Positions 58,626-64,000 of a DNA stretch of 64,000 nucleotides are shown here, in pieces. Source of the stretch: Micavibrio aeruginosavorus EPB (GTDB lineage: Bacteria > Pseudomonadota > Alphaproteobacteria > Micavibrionales > Micavibrionaceae). The position numbers and the translations under genes were made by a program. The stretch lies in NCBI RefSeq assembly GCF_000348745.1, contig NC_020812.1:2055444-2119443 (forward strand). The letters run 5' to 3'. The number at the start of each line of letters is the position of its first letter. The first letter of the stretch is position 1. Below the pieces are notes generated by a model. The model ran no database searches. It was not told where the DNA came from and was given only the letters and a program-made list of their open reading frames with translations.

Positions 58626-59129
58626 TTAGGCTTGGTCTTTGGTTGCGTATGCGTTGGTCACGCGGGCCAATTGAGCGCCCGGTGCCTGCAACAGGCCAAC
58701 CAGTTTGCCACGCAGGCCATCCAGAGACGGCAAAGTGGCCAGGTACTTGATCTTCGCCAGATCCATCACGCCGTCCGTGCTTGCACCTGCAACGATTTCC
58801 AATTTGCCATCGGTTTCTTTGGAAAAAGCGTGCGCAACACGAGCCGCCACAACGGGGTCTTTCGACGTTACGATACCGATCGGGCCTTTCAGCGAAGCGA
58901 CCAGACCTTCGAATTTCGTACCAACCAAGGCACGTTTCGCCAGCGAGTTCTTTACGATCTTCACGCTGCCGCCTTCATCACGCAGGCTCTTACGGAATCT
59001 GCGATCTTGCTCAGCACTGGTGCCCTTGTTTTGGGTCAAGATCACCAGGTTGGCGTCTTCAAAACGCAGTTTCGTTTCAGCAACGATCTGCGCTTTTTCG
59101 ATCATTTGTGCTTTTTGGGCATGATCCAT
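58626..59129 (-). CDS. rplJ: 50S ribosomal protein L10
   Basis: This 167-residue stalk base protein shows VSLRDEGGSVKIVKNSLAKRAL-type sequence near residue 46 (here KSLRDEGGSVKIVKNSLAKRALVGT) and a C-terminal helix that carries L12 dimers. In other bacteria L10-L12 represses translation through its leader. About 225 bases of leader precede the start from the promoter at 59350-59379. Confidence 0.98.
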   Translation of the reverse strand: MDHAQKAQMIEKAQIVAETKLRFEDANLVILTQNKGTSAEQDRRFRKSLRDEGGSVKIVKNSLAKRALVGTKFEGLVASLKGPIGIVTSKDPVVAARVAHAFSKETDGKLEIVAGASTDGVMDLAKIKYLATLPSLDGLRGKLVGLLQAPGAQLARVTNAYATKDQA

Positions 59130-59349
59130 GGGTTTTCTCCCGGGTTAAAAACAACAAAGGGATGCACCGCATCCGATACATCCCGCCAAAACCTTGATCA
59201 TGGAAAAACAAAAAGACGCATAATGCCGGAAACCCGACTTTATGCAACGTCTTGAAATTCCCATCTATGCTGGATTTACAATGGGTTAACCCCAGAAACC
59301 GGCAGTCTTGGACAGGTGGGATATGTCGCCATACCCCGTATGCCGGGCG

Positions 59350-59379
59350 GTTATAGGGGAAAAACCGCATATACGTCAA
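59350..59379 (-). promoter_or_regulatory. rplJL promoter
   Basis: On the minus strand TTGACG (59374-59379) is followed by TATAAC after 18 bases (59350-59355), or CTATAA after 17. Confidence 0.6.
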
Positions 59380-59408
59380 GGTCTTTAAGGCCTTTCATAC
59401 GAAAAATC

Positions 59409-59436
59409 TTGACCCCGAAGCCCTTGGCATTATAGA
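59409..59436 (+). promoter_or_regulatory. Promoter of the 76-residue gene
   Basis: TTGACC (59409-59414) and TATAGA (59431-59436) are 16 bases apart, 48 bases before the ATG at 59484. Confidence 0.55.
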
Positions 59437-59483
59437 AAACCACTCAACAACGGCAACCTTCAATCCTTAAGGATAAAACAGCC

Positions 59484-59714
59484 ATGGCGAACACAGCCAC
59501 CCAAGAATGCACCTATTCCATCGAGGCCCTGACTCTGGCCTTCACAACGGCCCATAAAAAGAACCCGAACGGTGCAGACCAGTTTGTTCTGGGCTGGCTG
59601 AAAGCCAACGATCAACGCGGCGCCATGCTGGTCAAAACCGAAGGTGAGCTTAAATTGGAAGCAAACCACACGCTCTACGCCAAAATTCACGCCGGCAAAG
59701 CCCACGCACGCTAA
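59484..59714 (+). CDS. Small unknown protein (76 residues) with strong expression signals
   Basis: I do not recognise the family. The chain is soluble, weakly basic, with TYSIEALTLAFTTAHKKN and GADQFVLGWLKAND segments suggesting two helices, and a His/Ala/Lys-rich end. It has its own promoter (59409-59436), an AAGGA site before the ATG, and a terminator at 59741-59775, all of which argue for a real monocistronic gene. It lies in the gap that splits rplKA from rplJL. Confidence 0.7.
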   Translation: MANTATQECTYSIEALTLAFTTAHKKNPNGADQFVLGWLKANDQRGAMLVKTEGELKLEANHTLYAKIHAGKAHAR

Positions 59715-59737
59715 GCCTGACGAAACGCAATAAAGAA

Positions 59738-59776
59738 CAAGGGCGCGACCACATGGTTCGCGCCCTCTTCTTTTCC
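59738..59776 (+). terminator. Terminator of the 76-residue gene
   Basis: GGGCGCGACC (59741-59750) pairs with GGTTCGCGCCC (59755-59765) with one bulged T, then TCTTCTTTT follows. It may also serve the minus-strand gene ending at 59809. Confidence 0.8.
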
Positions 59777-59808
59777 TGTGACGTCGCCACGGGCCCTATG
59801 CGCAAACC

Positions 59809-60168
59809 CTATACAGGACGCGGACCATTGGCCCGATAGGGCTCCGACAACGGGGCCCAGCCCAGCGCCTTGGCCGTTTGGGCCAGCCCATAAATTTCAA
59901 CCAGCGTATCATTGGACGCGTTCCGCGCGAAATCCTGACGCAGGCGGATCATCTGGGACCAGGTTTGGGCCAGCGGATCACTGCAATGATCCATCACCGC
60001 CAGATCCGTATCATCAAACGCATGGGCCGCATGGTTGGCCATGACGTTGTTGCCACCCGGACCAATCCGGTTATTCCAGATCGCAATGCCGGCGGAATAA
60101 ATCCGCTGGGCGGCCTCTGCAGCAGCCAAGTGCAGTGTTTTGTAACGGGTCTTGTCAAATCCATACAT
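59809..60168 (-). CDS. Unknown protein downstream of rplA
   Basis: This 119-residue soluble protein of no known family has a Tyr/Lys/Arg-rich N-terminus (YGFDKTRYKTLHLAAAEAAQRIYS), a central NHAAHAFDDTDLAVMDHC and a C-terminal IYGLAQTAKALGW. AAGGAG lies eleven bases before ATG 60168. It starts just after the rplKA terminator on the same strand and converges with the 76-residue gene. Confidence 0.65.
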   Translation of the reverse strand: MYGFDKTRYKTLHLAAAEAAQRIYSAGIAIWNNRIGPGGNNVMANHAAHAFDDTDLAVMDHCSDPLAQTWSQMIRLRQDFARNASNDTLVEIYGLAQTAKALGWAPLSEPYRANGPRPV

Positions 60169-60200
60169 CGCTCACGTCTCCTTCGTTTGTTACACCAGAT

Positions 60201-60244
60201 AAAGAAGAAGCCCCGCCTCAGTCATTTTCTGGGGCGGGGCTTCT
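60201..60244 (-). terminator. Intrinsic terminator of rplK-rplA
   Basis: GAAGCCCCGCC (60207-60217) pairs with GGCGGGGCTTC (60233-60243) around a 15-base loop; a T/C-rich tract follows on the minus strand. It lies about 20 bases past the rplA stop. Confidence 0.85.
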
Positions 60245-60263
60245 CGAACACTTACATCATCGC

Positions 60264-60977
60264 TTAGGCGGCTTTGCCTGCGGATGTTTCCGCGGCCACG
60301 CTGCTCAGGTCGATTTTCATGCCCGGGCCCATCGTCGTGGACAGGGTCACTTTCTTCATGTAGTTGCCGCGTGCGCCAGCCGGCTTCGCGCGTTGGATCG
60401 CGGTGATGAACGCTTTCACGTTATCAACCAGCTTGCCTTCGGCGAAGGATGCTTTGCCAACACCAGCCTGCACGATACCTTCTTTGTTCGCACGGAACTC
60501 GATGGAACCACCTTTTGCGGCTTCAATTGCTTTCGCAACATCCATCGTCACGGTGCCCAGTTTCGGGTTCGGCATCAGGCCTTTCGGACCCAGAACGCGC
60601 GCCATACGGCCCATCAGGCCCATCATGTCCGGCGTTGCGATACAACGGTCGAAGTTGATGTTGCCAGCCAGAACCTGTTCAACCAGGTCCTCTGCGCCAA
60701 CGATGTCGGCACCGGCTTTTTTCGCTTCTTCGGCTTTTGCGTCTTTGGCGAAAACAGCAACGCGAACTTTCGCGCCCGTACCGTGCGGCAGCTCAACCAT
60801 GCCACGGACCATTTGGTCAGCGTGACGCGGATCGATGCCCAGGTTCAGAGCGATTTCGAACGTTTCGTCGAATTTGCGGGCTTTTGCGGCGTTCTGCAGA
60901 ACCTTCACGGCGTCTTCTACCGTGTAGGATTTCGTGCGATCGAACAGAGCCAGAGCGGCTTTCATTTTCTTGCTCAT
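60264..60977 (-). CDS. rplA: 50S ribosomal protein L1
   Basis: This protein of about 237 residues forms the L1 stalk. It shows [24 protein letters not shown] near residue 40 and the family signature [26 protein letters not shown] near 118. ATG 60977 has GGAGG nine bases before it and is preferred over ATG 60983, which overlaps the rplK stop. L1 often represses its own operon. Confidence 0.97.
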   Translation of the reverse strand: MSKKMKAALALFDRTKSYTVEDAVKVLQNAAKARKFDETFEIALNLGIDPRHADQMVRGMVELPHGTGAKVRVAVFAKDAKAEEAKKAGADIVGAEDLVEQVLAGNINFDRCIATPDMMGLMGRMARVLGPKGLMPNPKLGTVTMDVAKAIEAAKGGSIEFRANKEGIVQAGVGKASFAEGKLVDNVKAFITAIQRAKPAGARGNYMKKVTLSTTMGPGMKIDLSSVAAETSAGKAA

Positions 60978-60982
60978 GATCA

Positions 60983-61417
60983 TTAACCTCCAACCACTTC
61001 AACGCCCATGGAACGTGCAGAACCTTCGACCATGCGCATTGCGCCTTCGATGTCCTTCGCGTTCAGGTCAACCATTTTCAGTTCGGCAATTTCTTTCACC
61101 TGTTTACGGGTGACTTTGCCAACGGTCGGACCTTTGCCCACGGTACCGGAACCCGACTTGATGCCAGCGGCTTTCTTGATCAAGAAAGTCATCGGCGGGG
61201 TTTTGGTGATGAAGGTAAAGGAGCGGTCTTGATACACCGTGATCACAACCGGAATGGGCATGCCCTTTTCCAGCTTTTCTGTCTTGGCGTTGAACGCCTT
61301 ACAGAATTCCATGATGTTTACGCCATGTTGACCCAGCGCCGGACCGATCGGCGGCGACGGGTTAGCGGAGCCAGCCGCTACCTGGAGCTTAATATAGCCA
61401 GTAATCTGCTTTGCCAT
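60983..61417 (-). CDS. rplK: 50S ribosomal protein L11
   Basis: This 144-residue protein binds the GTPase centre. It shows [34 protein letters not shown] near residue 10 and the C-terminal [23 protein letters not shown] near 108. It is the first gene of its own unit, with a promoter at 61543-61571. Confidence 0.98.
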   Translation of the reverse strand: MAKQITGYIKLQVAAGSANPSPPIGPALGQHGVNIMEFCKAFNAKTEKLEKGMPIPVVITVYQDRSFTFITKTPPMTFLIKKAAGIKSGSGTVGKGPTVGKVTRKQVKEIAELKMVDLNAKDIEGAMRMVEGSARSMGVEVVGG

Positions 61418-61542
61418 TGTTTTCCTCCGTTTTTCAAAAGCAAACGGGTCCGTGGTACGGCCGGGTGAATGGTCTTGAAAACCACCCTACAGCCTCCCAC
61501 GATCCACGCCCCCGGCCCGCAAAACGGACCAAAGGACGGCGC

Positions 61543-61571
61543 ACCATAGGGATTCCACCTTATGAAATCAA
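61543..61571 (-). promoter_or_regulatory. rplKA promoter
   Basis: On the minus strand TTGATT (61566-61571) is followed after 17 bases by TATGGT (61543-61548), about 125 bases before the rplK start. It overlaps the gap after the unknown gene at 61601. Confidence 0.5.
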
Positions 61572-61600
61572 GCAAAAAGAGGGGGCAAAAAGAGCGGGAA

Positions 61601-61978
61601 TTACTTCACCAGACGCATACCGGAGCGCACGCGTGCCCGGCCCGTTTCCGCCGAAGAAGCGGAGGGCAGCGCGGTCCAGTCCTGATCCTTGAGCGACCCA
61701 AGGCTATCCAATTGAATTTCAATGATTTTTGCAACTTTACGGTCCGCAACCGCGTCAGAACCAGCCAAATGAACCGCCACAGCCCGGGCCAGATCTTCGC
61801 CCAACGTCACAACCCCTGCCCCGTCATCCCGCGCATCATCACCGCGCAGGCTGATGGTCCAGCGCCCCTGATCAGGGTGGAACCCACGAAACCCGGCGCA
61901 CACCGGGGCTTTCAACGCTTGAATCTGGGCGCACATATCCCGCACGCGGGCGAATTCGAGAGAGAGGGGTTTTGACAT
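61601..61978 (-). CDS. Unknown protein between nusG and rplK
   Basis: This 125-residue soluble protein of no recognised family has LEFARVRDMCAQIQALKAPV at the start, a central GRWTISLRGDDARDDGAGVVTLGEDLARAVAVHLAG and a Ser/Ala/Arg-rich C-terminus. ATG 61978 with AGGAAG upstream is preferred over the GTG at 61981. It lies alone between the nusG terminator and the rplK promoter. The central strand-helix pattern might be a small alpha/beta fold. Confidence 0.6.
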   Translation of the reverse strand: MSKPLSLEFARVRDMCAQIQALKAPVCAGFRGFHPDQGRWTISLRGDDARDDGAGVVTLGEDLARAVAVHLAGSDAVADRKVAKIIEIQLDSLGSLKDQDWTALPSASSAETGRARVRSGMRLVK

Positions 61979-62048
61979 CACGCTTCCTGTTCTTTTGACG
62001 GCTTTTTTAAGAGCCTAGCATCGGCACCCCACCGACGCAAAGATAAAG

Positions 62049-62083
62049 AAAAACACCCCGTCCAGATGGATCGGGGTGTTTTT
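62049..62083 (-). terminator. Intrinsic terminator of secE-nusG
   Basis: AAAACACCCCGTCC and GGATCGGGGTGTTTTT form a stem with one bulged T and a short loop (62050-62083), followed by a T run on the minus strand. The hairpin core closely matches the one at 58166-58199. Confidence 0.92.
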
Positions 62084-62106
62084 GAAAACTCTTCGACGCC
62101 GAAAAA

Positions 62107-62640
62107 TTAGGCGATTTTTTCCACCTGCGTGAATTCCAGTTCCACCGGGGTCGCGCGGCCGAAGATGGACACGGACACTTTCAGGCGGCCCTTCTCTTCA
62201 TCGATGTCTTCAACAACACCGTTGAAGGATGCGAACGGACCTTCGGCCACTTTCACTTCTTCGCCGATATCGAACATCACGCTCGGGCGCGGACGCTCAA
62301 CGCCCTCTTGGATTTGTTTCAGCAGGCGTTCGGCCTCTTTCTCGCTGATCGGGGACGGACGGTTGCCGGCGCCCAGGAAACCCGTCACTTTCGGCGTATC
62401 TTTCACCAAGTGCCAGACTTCGTCGCTCATATCCAGTTTGGCCAGAACATAGCCCGGGAAGAATTTGCGCTCGGCGTTGACCTTCTGGCCACGGCGCATT
62501 TCCATCACTTCTTCGGTCGGAACCATGATTTGTTCCACGCGATCTTCCAGACCGTGTTTCTTTGCCTTTTCCATCAGGGATTCGGCAACTTTGTTCTCAA
62601 AACCGGAATAGACGTGCAACACATACCAACGTTTTGCCAT
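62107..62640 (-). CDS. nusG: Transcription termination/antitermination protein NusG
   Basis: This 177-residue protein binds RNA polymerase through its NGN domain (RWYVLHVYSGFENKVAESL at residues 4-22, FFPGYVLAKLDM near 63) and Rho or S10 through the KOW domain (GEEVKVAEGPFASFNGVVEDID near 126). Length is standard. It lies 59 bases after secE and ends at a terminator, so it is not joined to rplK. Confidence 0.97.
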   Translation of the reverse strand: MAKRWYVLHVYSGFENKVAESLMEKAKKHGLEDRVEQIMVPTEEVMEMRRGQKVNAERKFFPGYVLAKLDMSDEVWHLVKDTPKVTGFLGAGNRPSPISEKEAERLLKQIQEGVERPRPSVMFDIGEEVKVAEGPFASFNGVVEDIDEEKGRLKVSVSIFGRATPVELEFTQVEKIA

Positions 62641-62699
62641 TTCAATCTCTCTTCGTTTTTGGTGTTCGTTTAAATCTGTTTCAAAACTGTCCGTTGGAC

Positions 62700-62897
62700 C
62701 TAACCACCGAGGCCAATGATAAATTGCACCAGGAAGGCAATGATCTGGTCGGCGGTAAACAGGAAGATGGCCGCAATCGTCACCATGATAAACACGGCGA
62801 TCGTGCTGACCGTGGTTTCCTTGCGGGTCGGCCAGGTGACCTTTTTCATTTCGGCCTTCACTTGGCGGAAATATGCAACAGGGTTCAATTTTGCCAT
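62700..62897 (-). CDS. secE: Preprotein translocase subunit SecE
   Basis: This 65-residue single-span protein clamps SecY. The conserved cytoplasmic helix FRQVKAEMKKVTWPTRKET (residues 11-29) precedes one membrane segment. It is the short form usual in alphaproteobacteria. ATG 62897 with AGGA upstream is used rather than the TTG at 62906. No tRNA-Trp gene lies upstream, and I see no clear promoter in the 246-base gap to dusB. Confidence 0.96.
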   Translation of the reverse strand: MAKLNPVAYFRQVKAEMKKVTWPTRKETTVSTIAVFIMVTIAAIFLFTADQIIAFLVQFIIGLGG

Positions 62898-63077
62898 TTC
62901 AATCAATCCTTTAAGCGCAGTTTAACGCGGATCTTTTCCACCACAGGTTCGTATCGCGGCGGGGCCGTTTTCGAAGAACCAGATTGTCGGGGAGATAAGA
63001 TAAGGATTTTTAGCCCAAGCGCAGTCGGATTGCCAGTGAAAAATAGCGTCCACCAGGCCCGCCCGCACTTTTCTCTG

Positions 63078-63106
63078 TTATTCATAAGCCGATCAAGGCA
63101 TAAAAT
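63078..63106 (+). promoter_or_regulatory. Weak candidate promoter of dusB
   Basis: TTATTC (63078-63083) and TAAAAT (63101-63106) are 17 bases apart, 38 bases before the dusB start. Confidence 0.3.
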
Positions 63107-63143
63107 GGCCCCATACCCGCACAGCGTGAGGCAACACCCCGAA

Positions 63144-64000
63144 TGGGCTTTTTGATTGGCAATATCGACATTCCGGACCCCGTGTTTCTGGCGCCCATGT
63201 CGGGCATCAGCGACCTGCCCTTTCGCCGGTTGGTCAAACGCCATGGCGCGGGCCTCGTCTTTTCGGAAATGATCGCCAGCCGCGCCACGTTGCAGGAAGA
63301 AACCCAATCCCTGCGCATCAATGCCGATAATTACGCCGAAGAATTCCCCATGGCCGTGCAACTGGCCGGATGCGAACCCGACATCATGGCCGAAGCCGCC
63401 AAAATCAATGTCGGGCGCGGCGCCGCCATTATCGACATCAATTTCGGCTGCCCGGTGAAAAAGATCGTCAAAAAATTCGCGGGCTCGGCCCTGATGAAGG
63501 ATGAACCACTGGCCTGCGCCATTATGGAGGCCACGGTAAAGGCCGTCACCGTTCCCGTCACGGTCAAGATGCGGCTGGGCTGGGACGACGACAACCTCAA
63601 CGCCCCGCGCCTGGCCAAAATGGCCGAAGATGTTGGCGTACAAATGGTCACCGTCCATGGCCGCACACGGTGCCAGATGTACAAGGGCGAAGCGAATTGG
63701 GATGCCGTACGTGCGGTCAAGGACGCCGTCAAAATTCCCGTGGTGATCAACGGCGATATCCTGACCCCCGAAGACGCACAGGCCGCCCTGCAAGCCTCGG
63801 GCGCGGATGGCGTAATGATCGGGCGCGGCAGTTGCGGCAAGCCATGGGTTTTAAAACAAACGATGGATTACCTGCGCACCGGCACCGCCAGCGCCGCGCC
63901 ACCAGACGCCGAACGCCTGCGCATCATTCGGGACCATTACGACGCCATCATTGATTATTACGGCGAATTCAAAGGCGTCGCCATCGCCCGCAAGCATTTG
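63144..64000 (+). CDS. dusB: tRNA-dihydrouridine synthase, 3' end cut by the window
   Basis: About 285 residues are visible from ATG 63144 (GAGG upstream). The FMN-binding barrel begins [18 protein letters not shown] near residue 13. The catalytic Cys lies in [20 protein letters not shown] near 100, and [11 protein letters not shown] near 140, [14 protein letters not shown] near 168 and [16 protein letters not shown] near 226 complete the pattern. DusB reduces uridine to dihydrouridine in tRNA. In many alphaproteobacteria the nitrogen-regulation genes follow, but they would be outside the window. Confidence 0.95.

Larger units (their letters stand above)
59130..59483. other. rplJL leader and divergent promoter region
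   Basis: No gene is visible. The minus-strand part is the rplJ leader, including a GGATG/CATCC hairpin near 59158-59184 where an L10 binding site could lie. The rplJ promoter and the plus-strand promoter of the 76-residue gene stand back to back about 30 bases apart. Confidence 0.5.

Noticed and set aside
62898..63143. tRNA-Trp gene expected near secE or tuf in many bacteria
   Set aside because: No cloverleaf or GGTTCGAATCC-like arm could be found on either strand here or after tuf.
1..64000. CRISPR arrays, insertion sequences, integrase or phage genes
   Set aside because: No regularly spaced repeats, transposase motifs or terminal inverted repeats were seen anywhere in the window.

Overview
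The window reads as about 64 kb of chromosome from an alphaproteobacterium of moderate GC content. The evidence is alphaproteobacterial-type ribosomal proteins and RNA polymerase, an Atp12-type F1-ATPase assembly chaperone, a DUF3035-type lipoprotein, a short-LID adenylate kinase, a MutL carrying its own endonuclease motif, and many tightly packed 1-4 base stop/start overlaps. The sequence style and gene set would fit a Micavibrio-like (epibiotic predator) lineage, but that is an inference. I see no rRNA, tRNA, insertion sequence, prophage or CRISPR array.

Layout. Positions 1-4129: a thermostable-hemolysin-family gene overlapping an AMP-binding (acyl-CoA ligase-like) gene cut by the window edge, then DUF423, a host-attachment family protein, DUF2147 and a serine hydrolase. 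Positions 4217-9268: ribF, ileS, lspA and a DUF3035 lipoprotein on the plus strand. Positions 9339-11130: two tandem paralogous proteins of unknown family on the minus strand. Positions 11229-19520: two M16 peptidases (one with, one without the zinc motif), pgi, a pentapeptide-repeat protein, mutL and a small membrane protein. Positions 19517-27540, minus strand: an operon of a Cys-containing anchored protein, an AsmA-like protein and atp12; a rarA-crcB-rluC-type operon; a DegP-like protease and an acyltransferase.

Positions 27629-62897 are nearly all translation and transcription machinery on the minus strand. In transcription order: secE-nusG; an unknown gene; rplK-rplA; an unknown gene; rplJ-rplL; rpoB-rpoC; rpsL-rpsG-fusA-tuf; the S10 and spc clusters down to rplO; secY-adk; an unknown gene; rpsM-rpsK-rpoA-rplQ. 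The gene order is classical, but the array is cut into separate units by intrinsic terminators and by five small unknown genes, two of them on the opposite strand. Recognisable sigma70-type promoters stand before rplK, rplJ, rpoB, rpsL and rpsM. Several core proteins (L17, S17, L29, L3, L15, S5, L30, RpoB) carry low-complexity Lys/Ala- or Glu/Ala-rich extensions. The window ends in dusB on the plus strand.

Points most worth following: a possible small RNA between two terminators in the rpoC-rpsL gap, a perfect dyad in front of the hemolysin-like gene, the YNWxLHD paralog pair, probable leaderless promoters at rarA and mutL, and the unusual breakup of the ribosomal and RNA polymerase operons.
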